DNA from: an uncultured Pseudomonadota bacterium | GTDB taxonomy: Bacteria; Myxococcota_A; UBA796; UBA9615 | Reading direction: 5' to 3' | Assembly: GCA_937907595.1 (NCBI GenBank) | Contig: CALCXL010000389.1 | Location: 1 to 22,503 of the forward strand | Length of the DNA stretch: 22,503 nucleotides | Shown: positions 1 through 7,743 of the stretch, one piece after another | Layout: each line of letters starts with the position of its first letter | Numbering within the stretch: position 1 is the first letter of the stretch | Notes under the pieces: model-generated | Told to the model about the DNA's origin: nothing | Seen by the model: the letters and a program-made list of their open reading frames with translations, nothing else | Database searches by the model: none | Made by a program: the position numbers and the translations under genes

Positions 1-1
1 G

Positions 2-136
2 CTCGTCGCCTTCGTCGTCACCGCTGCCACCCGGGGCCGCTCGGCCGGCGCCGCGTCCTGGAACGCCCCCGCTCCAGTCCTCGCCCTGGCGCCCACCCCC
101 GGCGGCGCGCACCTCACCGTGGGGGTCCGCTGGTGA
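2..136 (+). CDS. C-terminal end of an unidentified protein (5' end outside window)
   Basis: An open frame enters from the left edge and stops with TGA at 134-136, giving 44 residues. It ends in an alternating hydrophobic stretch (HLTVGVRW) with a terminal aromatic residue, which resembles the last strand of an outer-membrane beta-barrel. That resemblance is an inference from a short piece. The stop overlaps the GTG start of the next gene in the four bases GTGA (133-136), so the two are probably co-transcribed and translationally coupled. In DNA this GC-rich a short open frame is weak evidence alone; the overlap is the main support. The function is not recognisable. Confidence 0.45.
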   Translation, partial: LVAFVVTAATRGRSAGAASWNAPAPVLALAPTPGGAHLTVGVRW

Positions 137-3100
137 TCCGCGCGCTGCTGCTGCTCCTGGTCCTGCTGACGGGCTGCACCTTCGACGTCGGCCTGGAGGA
201 CATCCCCTGCCGCGGTGACTCCTGGTGCCCCAGCGGCGCCTGGTGCGACGGCTTCACGGAGACCGAGCAGGGCGTCTGCGTGGAGGGCGAGCGGCCGGCG
301 GACGACGACGACTCGGCGAAGGACGACGACGACAGCACCGGCGACGACGACGACTCGGTCCCCGACGACGACGACAGCGCCGGGGACGACGACGACGCCA
401 CGGCGAACCCGACGGGGGGGGTCTTTCCCAGCGAGGTCTTCCTCTTCGGGACCGGGGAGGTCCCCGAGGAGCTGCGCTGGCTGGAGCTGAGCAACACCAC
501 GGACCAGGTGGTCGACCTGGAGGGCTGGACGATCCAGCTGGACTACGTCGCCCCCACGCCTCCGGAGAGCTGGACCCTGCCCGCCGGCGTCGGCATCGCG
601 CCCCAGGGCCGGGCGCTGCTCGCGGCGACGGCGCGCGCCGAAGCGGAGCTGGGCGTCGAGAACGTCAAGGCCCTGTGGGGGGAGGCCCTGACCTTCGGCG
701 AGGGGCTGACGCTGTTCCAGCTGATCAAGCCCGATCTGGGGGTCAGCACCGTGATCTCCCCCAGCGTCGTCGTGCCCGCAACGGGCGCCTCCAACATCCT
801 CAGCAACGAGCCCTCCTGCTTCTCCAGCGAGCCCGAGGACCCCGAGGCCTGCTGGTGCGTCTCCCCCTCGGGCCACTGGGGCCCCACCGGCGGCTTCGGC
901 AGCCCGAACGAGGAGAACGCGCAGTGCCCGGGTCCGCTGTCCGTGGGGGAGTTCGTCATCACGGAGATGATGCTGCAGCCCGCCGGGGAGTCCCCCGGGG
1001 AGCGGCAGTGGATCGAGCTCCTCAACGTCGGCCCCCACACCCGGGGCTTGACCGGGGCGGCGCTGAGCAGCGCCAGCGCGGGGGGCTCCTCGCAGCTGTC
1101 CATCGGCGACGCCGTCGGCGCGGGCGAGCGGGTGATCCTCGGCAACTGGGACGCCCTCAACGACGCCGTCGACATCAAGCCCAGCTACTACATCGACCTG
1201 GAGATGAGCCCCGAGGACGACTCCATCGCCTTGTGGAGCACGGACACGGGCACCCCGGTGCTGATGGACCGCGTGGACATGACCGGGTCCGGCTGGAGCC
1301 AGTTCGACGGCGAGCTGCTGGGGGTGTCCCTCAGCCTCAGCCCCGCCGTCTCCACGCCGGTGTTCAACGACTCCGCCTCCGCCTGGTGCACCAGCCCCGC
1401 TCCGGCCTACGGCAGCCGCGGTGATCGCGGCACCCCCGGCGCGGGCAACGGCCCCTGCTTCAGTCTGGGTGACGACGACGACAGCGCGGGCGACGACGAC
1501 GACTCCACCCCCGACGACGACGACACCGCCCCCGACGACGACGACACCGGCCCCGACGACGACGACGCCACGCCCCCCGACGACGACGACGACACGGTGG
1601 TCGACGACGACGACACCAGCCCCGTCAGCCCCTTCACCGGGCTGGTGATCACGGAGATCCTGGTCAACCCCGCCGGCGACGACGCCGGTCGCGAGTGGTT
1701 CGAGGTCCGGAACACCACGTCCGTCGGCATCGACCTCTACGGCCTGGAGATCGGCGTCGGCATCTCCACCCACACGGTCGCGGCGACGATCGTGGTGCCG
1801 GGCTACGCCTCGCGGGTGCTGGGCCAGTCGGCCAACCCCATCGACAACGGCAACGCCAGCGTGGACTACGGCTACGGCTCGGCCCTGGCCCTGGAGCCCG
1901 ACTCGACCCTCCTGCTGAGGGACGGCTCCTGGGTCGTCGACGAGGTGGCGCTGTCGCCCTCCACCTTCCCGGTGGTGGAGTCGGCCAGCATCTCCCTGGA
2001 CCCCGGCGCCACCACCCCGTCAGGCAACGACGACGGCGCCAACTGGTGCATCACCCCGGCGGGCTCCTACGGCTCCATCCCCACGGGGCAGGCCCAGTAC
2101 GGCGATCCGCGGGTGTCCAACAGCGCCTGCCCGGGCGCGCTGCCGGGGGGCTCGGTGATCTTCAGCGAGATCCAGGCGGCGCCCCTGGTCACCGACGTCG
2201 GGCGGGAGTGGATCGAGCTGTACAACACCAGCGACCAGAAGGTCTCGCTCTTCGGCTGGCAGCTCAACAGCGCCGCCGGCTTCCACGAGGTCGTCTCCGG
2301 CGTGCTGATCCCCGCCCAGCACCAGGTCGTGCTGGCGTGGGACCAGGACAGCGCGGTCAACGGTGGGGTGGGGGAGGTCTACTACAGCTACGGCTCGGAT
2401 CTGGACCTGGACCCCCTGGAGGACGAGATCGAGCTGGTCGATGGCGACGGCATCTCCCAGGACGCCCTCGAGTGGGACACGTCGGTGGGCTGGCCCGACG
2501 CGGTCGCCGCGGGCGCGGGGGCCACCTTGAGCCTGGGCGCCGATCACTACGATGGCCTCTCCAACGACCTGGTCGACTCCTGGTGCTTGAGCTCGGCGCC
2601 GGCCTACGGCGACGGCGGCAGCGGCACCCCCGGCTGGCAGAACGACTACTGCCCCAACACGTCGGCCTGCGCGGGCGTGGAGGGGATGCTCGTGATCACG
2701 GAGGTCATGCGCGACTCCATCCTGGGCGTCGACGGCGAGTGGGTGGAGGTCTACAACCCCATGCCCTCGCCGGTGCTGCTGGACAACATGGGCCTGTCCG
2801 ACGGCAGCACGACGGTCTGGTTCAGCACCAGCAACGTCAACGTGCCGGCCAACAGCTACGCGGTGCTGGCCGCCAACGGCAGCCCCGCCCTCAACGGCGG
2901 GGTGCCCCACCTGGCGGCCTACGGTCCGTCGACCATCGACCTGGATCCCTCCTCGGGCTCGCTGCAGATCGTGGGCGCCGCCAACGGCTGCGAGGTGGAC
3001 GCGATCACCTGGAGCTCGACCGACCCCCTGAACGCCGGCGAGTCGGCGCAGCTGAACCCGCTCTTCTTCGGCATCTGGGAGAACGACGACAGCGCCTACT

Positions 3101-3693
3101 GGTGCAACCCGCCCGACAGCTCTGCCTTCGGCAACACGTCGGACCTTGGCAGCCCCGGCTTCGCCAACGACCACTGCTCCACGCCCTGGTACGCCGAGCC
3201 CAGCTTCTGCGTGGGGGGCAGCAGCCTCAATGACTACGTCGCCGGCAACGGAGCCTTCCAGTCTCTGTGGGAGACCGCGCGGCGGGAGGACTCGTTCCTG
3301 GTGGCGCCGGGCCAGGACCCGAGCTCCAACGCCTTCGTGCTCGACCTCTACGGGACCGACGGCGTCTGCGACCTCAACGTCACCGGCCTCAACATGGACG
3401 TGCCCCACTCCAGCGGCCCGCCCTACGTGAACGCGGGGCCCGTGGGGGAGCTGGTCCTGGCGGCGTCGCCGGTGGACATGGTGGTGGAGAACGCGACCTT
3501 GTCGATGGAGTTGAACGAGTCGATCGGCAAGCTGCTGGCGCTTCAGATCAGCGGCCACGTCGACGTGGAGCCCTTCGACGCCAGCTTCTGCAGCACCCAC
3601 GGCTGCGTGCCCTGCCCCGTCAGCGGCAACGGCACCTGCGTGGAGGTCGTCCTCAGCGGGGGCGGCGGCTCACCGGTGCTGCTGCCGCTCTGA
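133..3693 (+). CDS. Large lipoprotein with five lamin-tail-like modules and Asp4 linkers
   Basis: An 1186-residue predicted lipoprotein. The N-terminus is a short hydrophobic signal with lipobox LTGC, lipidated cysteine at residue 15. A cysteine-containing segment (about 30-50) is followed by an Asp4 linker (57-89). Five similar modules of about 165-175 residues follow (roughly 96-265, 270-442, 502-667, 674-841 and 852-1015). Most open with a strand of the type VITEI and an EW(I/V/F)E(L/V)xN motif, as in lamin-tail (LTD) domains. Each closes with a WC...YG...GTPG...N..C signature, probably a disulfide. A second Asp4 linker (447-495) separates modules 2 and 3. The last 170 residues are unlike the modules and end in a Cys-rich stretch. 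LTD domains occur in secreted bacterial proteins, often beside nucleases or adhesion modules; none of those is visible here, so a structural or binding role at the surface is inferred. GTG start with a G-rich SD 7 bases upstream, coupled to the preceding gene. Confidence 0.85.
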   Translation: MIRALLLLLVLLTGCTFDVGLEDIPCRGDSWCPSGAWCDGFTETEQGVCVEGERPADDDDSAKDDDDSTGDDDDSVPDDDDSAGDDDDATANPTGGVFPSEVFLFGTGEVPEELRWLELSNTTDQVVDLEGWTIQLDYVAPTPPESWTLPAGVGIAPQGRALLAATARAEAELGVENVKALWGEALTFGEGLTLFQLIKPDLGVSTVISPSVVVPATGASNILSNEPSCFSSEPEDPEACWCVSPSGHWGPTGGFGSPNEENAQCPGPLSVGEFVITEMMLQPAGESPGERQWIELLNVGPHTRGLTGAALSSASAGGSSQLSIGDAVGAGERVILGNWDALNDAVDIKPSYYIDLEMSPEDDSIALWSTDTGTPVLMDRVDMTGSGWSQFDGELLGVSLSLSPAVSTPVFNDSASAWCTSPAPAYGSRGDRGTPGAGNGPCFSLGDDDDSAGDDDDSTPDDDDTAPDDDDTGPDDDDATPPDDDDDTVVDDDDTSPVSPFTGLVITEILVNPAGDDAGREWFEVRNTTSVGIDLYGLEIGVGISTHTVAATIVVPGYASRVLGQSANPIDNGNASVDYGYGSALALEPDSTLLLRDGSWVVDEVALSPSTFPVVESASISLDPGATTPSGNDDGANWCITPAGSYGSIPTGQAQYGDPRVSNSACPGALPGGSVIFSEIQAAPLVTDVGREWIELYNTSDQKVSLFGWQLNSAAGFHEVVSGVLIPAQHQVVLAWDQDSAVNGGVGEVYYSYGSDLDLDPLEDEIELVDGDGISQDALEWDTSVGWPDAVAAGAGATLSLGADHYDGLSNDLVDSWCLSSAPAYGDGGSGTPGWQNDYCPNTSACAGVEGMLVITEVMRDSILGVDGEWVEVYNPMPSPVLLDNMGLSDGSTTVWFSTSNVNVPANSYAVLAANGSPALNGGVPHLAAYGPSTIDLDPSSGSLQIVGAANGCEVDAITWSSTDPLNAGESAQLNPLFFGIWENDDSAYWCNPPDSSAFGNTSDLGSPGFANDHCSTPWYAEPSFCVGGSSLNDYVAGNGAFQSLWETARREDSFLVAPGQDPSSNAFVLDLYGTDGVCDLNVTGLNMDVPHSSGPPYVNAGPVGELVLAASPVDMVVENATLSMELNESIGKLLALQISGHVDVEPFDASFCSTHGCVPCPVSGNGTCVEVVLSGGGGSPVLLPL
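301..399 (+). repeat. Tandem 21-bp repeat encoding Asp4 linker (five units)
   Basis: Five in-frame units of exactly 21 bp, each four GAC codons followed by three variable codons (Ser/Thr/Ala/Gly/Pro/Val/Lys); the last unit is cut short. It lies about 40 residues after the lipidated cysteine of the LTD lipoprotein. All aspartates use GAC. Confidence 0.9.
415..3177 (+). repeat. Five diverged LTD-like protein modules
   Basis: The same module is seen five times within one gene, with starts near 415, 940, 1636, 2152 and 2686. Shared marks are an opening I(T/S)E(I/M/V) strand, an EW(I/V/F)E element about 20 residues later, and a closing WC...YG...G.PG..N..C element. The repeats are diverged in DNA, so the duplication is old. 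Confidence 0.8.
1471..1617 (+). repeat. Second Asp4-linker repeat tract inside the LTD lipoprotein
   Basis: Seven runs of four or five GAC codons are separated by short Thr/Ser/Ala/Pro/Val spacers, mostly in 21-bp units. The tract lies between LTD modules 2 and 3, so the Asp4 linker serves as an inter-domain spacer here and not only as a post-anchor spacer. Confidence 0.9.
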
Positions 3694-3720
3694 GCCGGGG
3701 GAGCCTCTTGCGTCCGCCGA

Positions 3721-5076
3721 TCAGCGCCCGCGCCCTCCGGTGACGGCCCAGCGCTGGCCGCGCCACTCGAACAGGCCCCAGACCATCTTGATGAAGAAGC
3801 TGATGGGGAAGGCGGCCCAGATGCCCAGGGGGCCCAGGCCCAGGGTGAAGCCCAGCAGGTAGCTCAGGGGGATCTGCACGGTGGTGGCCGCCAGGTTGAT
3901 GCGCAGGCTGGTGTTGGTGAAGCCGGAGCCCTGCAGCATGCCCACCAGCGCGATCCACACGCCCACGATCGGCATGCCCACGCCCAGGACCTTCATCCAC
4001 AGGACCGCAAGCTCGGCGATGGGCGTGCCGCGCTCCAGGCTGAACAGGGCGGTCAGGGGGTAGGCGCCGGCGATGAACGCCAGACCGAGCGTGGTCATGA
4101 TCGCCGTGCAGAGGCCGATCGACGCGCGGATCACCGCGTTGGCGCGCGCCACGTCCCCGGCGCCCAGGGCCTGTCCGACCATGGCCGCCGTGGCCTGGCT
4201 GATGCTCATGCCCGGCACGAACGCCAGGGCCTGGATGCGCAGGCCGATGCCGTGCGCGGCGACGGCGGCGGGGGTGATCCGCCCGAGCATGCCCAGGATG
4301 GACAGGAAGCCGGCGTTGAGGATCAGCATGTCCAGGGCGGCCGGCCAGCCCACCTTGAAGAGCCGCCCGGCCAGGGGGCCGTCCAGGCGGACCAGGCGCA
4401 GGGGCACCGACAGGCCGGGCTGCGCGCCGGTGTTGAGGAGCACCACCATGGCCACCGTGCCGCTGGCGTAGGCGCAGAGGGTGCCGATGGCCGCGCCCTG
4501 CACGCCCAGGGCCGGCAGGCCGTAGTTGCCCAGGATCAGGCCGTAGTTGAGGACGACGTTGACGATGTTGATCACCACGGCGACCAGGAAGGGAAGCTTG
4601 GTGTTGCCGACGCCCCGCAGCACGCCCGCGAACAGCAGGTTGAGGTAGTAGAAGACCGTGCCCGTCAGCAGGGGCCGCAGGTAGCGCAGGCCCTGGTCCA
4701 GAGCGTCGCCCTCCGCCCCCAGCAGCCGCAGGATCGACGGCGCCACCACGTTGCCGAGCACCGCGATGATCCCCCCCATGATCAGCGTCAGCATCGTCGC
4801 CTGCTGCAGGACGTGGGCGACGCGCTCGGGCTCGCGGGCGCCGAAGGCCCGGGCCACGGTGGCCACGCAGCCCACGGTCAGGCCCATCTGGGCGACCATC
4901 AGCAGGAACACGATCTGCGAGGCGAAGCCCAGGCCCGCCAGCGCCGCGTCCGACCCCTCCATCCGCGCCACCATGGCGGTGTCCACGGCCAGGGCCAGCA
5001 CCGTCAGCACGTTCAGGCCGATGATCGGCAGCGCCAGATCGAAGAGCTGCCGGGGGATGGGGCGGGGATCGGTCAC
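3721..5076 (-). CDS. MATE family multidrug/metabolite efflux transporter
   Basis: A 451-residue polytopic inner-membrane protein of the usual MATE length (about 12 helices). The N-terminus (LALPIIGLNVLTVLALAVDTAMV) and the motif RGVGNTKLPFLVAVVINIVN near residues 155-175 match MATE/NorM/DinF-type exporters, which expel cationic drugs or metabolites by Na+ or H+ antiport. The second half repeats the fold with a GQALGAG motif. The start is GTG, with the SD-like run GGGGGGAG on the coding strand (5082-5089) five bases upstream. It is convergent with the LTD lipoprotein (27 bases between stops) and divergent from the Asp-rich lipoprotein at 5217. The substrate cannot be predicted, and some MATE relatives move lipids or antibiotics. 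Confidence 0.93.
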   Translation of the reverse strand: MTDPRPIPRQLFDLALPIIGLNVLTVLALAVDTAMVARMEGSDAALAGLGFASQIVFLLMVAQMGLTVGCVATVARAFGAREPERVAHVLQQATMLTLIMGGIIAVLGNVVAPSILRLLGAEGDALDQGLRYLRPLLTGTVFYYLNLLFAGVLRGVGNTKLPFLVAVVINIVNVVLNYGLILGNYGLPALGVQGAAIGTLCAYASGTVAMVVLLNTGAQPGLSVPLRLVRLDGPLAGRLFKVGWPAALDMLILNAGFLSILGMLGRITPAAVAAHGIGLRIQALAFVPGMSISQATAAMVGQALGAGDVARANAVIRASIGLCTAIMTTLGLAFIAGAYPLTALFSLERGTPIAELAVLWMKVLGVGMPIVGVWIALVGMLQGSGFTNTSLRINLAATTVQIPLSYLLGFTLGLGPLGIWAAFPISFFIKMVWGLFEWRGQRWAVTGGRGR

Positions 5077-5138
5077 GGGCGCTCCCCCCTTGTGCCACCC
5101 GTCCCCGCAACCGGCCAGGGAGCCGCGGAATTTCCGTC

Positions 5139-5167
5139 TTTTCAGACGTCCCTCCGTTCTGTAGGGT
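5139..5167 (+). promoter_or_regulatory. Candidate promoter for the lipoprotein at 5217
   Basis: TTTTCA (5139-5144) and TAGGGT (5162-5167) are separated by exactly 17 bases, a sigma70-like geometry with a TAnnnT -10 box. This is the least GC-rich part of the 140-base divergent gap. It would give a leader of roughly 43 bases. Not experimentally supported. Confidence 0.4.
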
Positions 5168-5216
5168 CGCCGCGCTTCGCCGGGAGGGACGGTCGGAGCC
5201 CCGGGAACGATCGAAC

Positions 5217-6149
5217 ATGATGCACTCTTCGCTGCGACACCTTTCGCTGGGCCTCTCCGTGCTCGGCGCCCTGGCCCTGACCGCCTGCCCCGCCAGCCGC
5301 GGTGGTGGTGGCGGGGACGACGACGACGCCACCCCGTCGGACACCCCGAACCTCCCGAACAACGACGTGAACATCAACGTCAACGTCAACGTGACCATGG
5401 CCGGCAGCGGCTCGGGCAACAACACGGGCGACAACACCCCCGCGGGCGAGGAGTCCTACAGCGGCGGGAACGCGGGGGACCCCGGGATCCTGTTCGTCGT
5501 CAACGACTCGGGTTTGGACGTCGGTGAGCTGTACATCGCCGAGTGCGACAGCGAGGACTGGGGCAGCAACGAGCTGGGCAGCAGCGCCCTGGGCGACGGC
5601 TGGTTCCTGGCCCTGCTGGACATGCCCCTGGGCTGCTACGACCTGGTGGCCTACGACGACAGCGACGAGTTCGCCTGGTTCTACCCCGGCGCCACGCTGA
5701 CCGAGTCCGACCCCGAGTTCACCCTGGTGCTCCTGGAGCCCGAGGAGGTGACCGGAGACGACGACGACGCGGCGGACGACGACGACGACGCCACCGACGA
5801 CGACGACGATGCGACCGACGACGACGACGCGGCCGACGACGATGACGCGGCCGACGACGACGACGCGGTGGGCGACGACGACGACGCCGAGCTGGTGGTC
5901 TGGAACAAGGGCTCGGTGGACCTGGACATGCTGACGGCGGTGGACTGGAACACGGAAGTCCAGTACCCGATCTGCGAGTACATCGGCCTGGGCTACGACT
6001 GCAGCACCTACCTGCCGGCCGGCGAGTACATGCTGATCGCCGCCAACAAGTCGGAGTACTGCTTCCTGCAGACGGACTCGTTTACGCTGGACAGCGGCGA
6101 CTCCTTCGACTTCTACATCAGCCCGTCCGACGTGGAGTGCTGGGAGTAG
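5217..6149 (+). CDS. Lipoprotein with two related beta domains joined by Asp4 linker
   Basis: A 310-residue predicted lipoprotein with lipobox LTAC (Cys24). After the anchor come a Gly run, a short Asp run and a low-complexity Asn/Val/Gly segment (NVNVNVN near residues 43-60). Domain A (about 88-177) opens with LFVVNDSG and has a WG...L element and a G.YDL.AYDD strand. This pattern is known from extracytoplasmic proteins of unknown function. An Asp-rich linker follows (181-224, units such as DDDDA and DDDDDAT). Domain B (about 225-310) starts LVVWNKGS and has AGEYMLIAANKSEYC, so it looks like a diverged copy of domain A. Two ATG codons are adjacent (5217 and 5220). The biochemical role is not known; surface binding is a guess. 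A small secreted protein follows 53 bases downstream on the same strand. Confidence 0.85.
   Translation: MMHSSLRHLSLGLSVLGALALTACPASRGGGGGDDDDATPSDTPNLPNNDVNINVNVNVTMAGSGSGNNTGDNTPAGEESYSGGNAGDPGILFVVNDSGLDVGELYIAECDSEDWGSNELGSSALGDGWFLALLDMPLGCYDLVAYDDSDEFAWFYPGATLTESDPEFTLVLLEPEEVTGDDDDAADDDDDATDDDDDATDDDDAADDDDAADDDDAVGDDDDAELVVWNKGSVDLDMLTAVDWNTEVQYPICEYIGLGYDCSTYLPAGEYMLIAANKSEYCFLQTDSFTLDSGDSFDFYISPSDVECWE
5757..5888 (+). repeat. Asp4/Asp5 linker repeat between two domains
   Basis: Seven runs of four or five aspartate codons, almost all GAC, are separated by one to three residues (Ala, Thr, Val, Gly). The unit length varies (15-21 bp), unlike the regular 21-bp units at 301-399. It joins the two similar domains of the lipoprotein. 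Confidence 0.88.
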
Positions 6150-6193
6150 CGTCCCAGAGCGACCCCCCTTCCGGTCCTACGACCCATCCCCCC

Positions 6194-6199
6194 GGAGAG
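6194..6199 (+). promoter_or_regulatory. Shine-Dalgarno fixing the start at 6203
   Basis: GGAGAG sits a few bases before the ATG at 6203. It favours this ATG, which opens a clear signal peptide, over the in-frame GTG at 6137 that lies inside the previous gene. Confidence 0.7.
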
Positions 6200-6202
6200 T
6201 CC

Positions 6203-6631
6203 ATGCGCGCAGCCCTCATCGCCCTCCTGCTCCTCCTGCCCACCCTCAGCATGGCGATGGACGCGCCGCCCTTTCACGGGGCGTGGCAGGTCCACCTCAG
6301 CGCGGAGGAGGTGGCCCAGGTCGACGCCCTGAAGAAGCAGGCGGAGGCCACGCCGGAGGACGGCATGGCCAAGGCGATGCTCAAGGCGGTGCTGGCGGCG
6401 TCGGAGGCCAAGCTGACGATCAGCGACTCCACCCTCACCTTCCAGGTGATGGGGGAGACGGTGCCGGCCACCTACACGTCGCTGGCGGCGGACGGTGGCT
6501 GGACGCTGACGTCGAAGACCCCGGAGGGGGAGACCAAGACCCTGAAGGCCAAGATGACGTCCGACGGCATGCTCAGCCTGACGGACCCGAACGGGCAGAC
6601 CTCGCTCTTCAAGCGCAGCCCCGCCAAGTAG
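6203..6631 (+). CDS. Small secreted protein of unknown function
   Basis: A 142-residue protein with a typical Sec signal peptide (basic N-terminus, Leu-rich core, likely cleavage after LSMA near residue 18). The mature part begins with a FHGAWQVHL strand, has a helical Ala/Lys/Glu-rich stretch (about 35-65), then several short beta strands ending in SLFKRSP. This is the look of a small lipocalin-like or TIGR-type secreted beta protein, but I do not recognise the family. There are no cysteines in the mature part. It lies between the lipoprotein (53 bases upstream) and the M19 dipeptidase (start 2 bases after its stop), so it is probably in one transcript with the dipeptidase. The ATG at 6203 was chosen for its SD and signal peptide. 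Confidence 0.75.
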   Translation: MRAALIALLLLLPTLSMAMDAPPFHGAWQVHLSAEEVAQVDALKKQAEATPEDGMAKAMLKAVLAASEAKLTISDSTLTFQVMGETVPATYTSLAADGGWTLTSKTPEGETKTLKAKMTSDGMLSLTDPNGQTSLFKRSPAK

Positions 6632-6633
6632 GC

Positions 6634-7734
6634 GTGTTCCCGCTGCCCGTGCGCGCGGGCCTGCGCCCGCCCGTGCCCTCGGAGCCCTCGCACCTGGCGC
6701 GCCGGCTGGGGTGCAGCGAAGAGGCCGTGCGCCTGGCTCGCGACAGCGAGCTCATCGACCTGCACATCGACACGTTCATCCCGCCGCGCCTGTGGGGCTA
6801 CGACCCCCTGGTGGCGCACCGCTCGGCCCTGTTGGGGCGCTGGTGGTTCGGGCACCTGGACCTGCCGCGCATGGCCGAAGGCGGGCTGAGCGGGGCCATG
6901 TGGTCCATCACCACCAACCCCTCGCGGGGGCCCCAGCAGCGGTGGCGGACCTTCCAGCGCAACCTGGCGGGCATGCAGGCGCTGGTGGCGCGCAGCGGCG
7001 GGGCGCTGGAGATCGTGCGCACGGCCGCGGAGTACCGATCGGCCCGGGCCCGGGGCGCGCACGCGGTCATCGTGTCCATCCAGGGCGGCAACGCGCTGGA
7101 GGCGGCGCCGGGCGGCATGGCGGCGGTGCCCGATCGCATCGTGGTGCGGGCGACGGTGGTGCACCTGACGACCTCGTCCTTCGGGGAGACCTCCTCGCCC
7201 CTGCGGCGCTTCCATCGAATCCGCGGGCTGACGGACAAGGGCGCGGAGTTCGTGCGGCAGTGCAACGCCGAGCGGGTGTTCGTAGACCTGGCGCACATCG
7301 GCGAGGCGGCCTTCTGGCAGGCGTTTGAGGTGGCGGACAAGGGGCAGCCGATCCTGGCTACCCACACCGGCGTCGACGGCCCGCGCGAGCACTGGCGCAA
7401 CCTGAGCGATCGGCAGATCGAGGCCATCGCCAGCACCGGCGGCACCGTGGGCATCATCTTCAGCGAGCCCTTCCTCAAGCGCCCCGGGGGCCCCAGCAAC
7501 GGCCGCATGGTGGTCGAGCACATGGACCACGTGATCCAGGTCGTCGGCGAGGACCACGTCAGCGTCGGCAGCGACTTCGACGGCATGATCCGCCCGCCCT
7601 GGGACCTCAAGAGCGGGGAGACCTACCCCGTCCTGGTCCAGCACATGCTCGACGCCGGCTGGCAGCACGACCGCATCCGCAAGGTGCTGGGCGGGAACTT
7701 CCTGCGGGCGTTTGAGGCGCTGCGGCCGGAGTAG
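6634..7734 (+). CDS. Membrane-dipeptidase-like protein, peptidase family M19
   Basis: A 366-residue TIM-barrel metallopeptidase-like protein. Visible M19 marks are the HxD zinc pair in DLHID (His44, Asp46), DLAHIG (His221), ATHTG (His244), the RNLSD element, and GSDFDG (Asp314). Known relatives hydrolyse dipeptides and some beta-lactams with two bridged zinc ions. The segment that normally reads (I/V)EGG, where Glu bridges the zincs (Glu125 in human renal dipeptidase), reads SIQGGNALE, with Gln at residue 150 (codon 7081-7083). Either this is a subfamily with altered metal binding or the enzyme is weak or inactive. There is no signal peptide, so it is probably cytoplasmic. The GTG start at 6634 follows the previous stop by 2 bases; in-frame GTGs at 6649 and 6673 are alternatives and no strong SD decides among them. 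It converges on the Yip1-like gene. Confidence 0.9.
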   Translation: MFPLPVRAGLRPPVPSEPSHLARRLGCSEEAVRLARDSELIDLHIDTFIPPRLWGYDPLVAHRSALLGRWWFGHLDLPRMAEGGLSGAMWSITTNPSRGPQQRWRTFQRNLAGMQALVARSGGALEIVRTAAEYRSARARGAHAVIVSIQGGNALEAAPGGMAAVPDRIVVRATVVHLTTSSFGETSSPLRRFHRIRGLTDKGAEFVRQCNAERVFVDLAHIGEAAFWQAFEVADKGQPILATHTGVDGPREHWRNLSDRQIEAIASTGGTVGIIFSEPFLKRPGGPSNGRMVVEHMDHVIQVVGEDHVSVGSDFDGMIRPPWDLKSGETYPVLVQHMLDAGWQHDRIRKVLGGNFLRAFEALRPE

Positions 7735-7743
7735 GGGGGGCGA

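Noticed and set aside
313..333. Lys before Asp4 suggesting a protease processing site
   Set aside because: The enteropeptidase-type order is Asp4 then Lys; here Lys precedes the aspartates and occurs only once.
1695..3233. Long open frame on the plus strand inside the LTD lipoprotein
   Set aside because: Arg/Gly/Pro-rich translation without domains; a frame shadow caused by high GC, in another frame of a gene with a clear signal peptide and repeats.
3653..5437. 594-codon open frame overlapping the MATE gene on the same strand
   Set aside because: Low-complexity Arg/Gly/Ala product; the other frame encodes a clear MATE transporter with SD.
6137..6202. Earlier GTG start for the small secreted protein
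   Set aside because: It would start inside the lipoprotein gene and place 22 polar residues before a perfect signal peptide; the ATG at 6203 has an SD.
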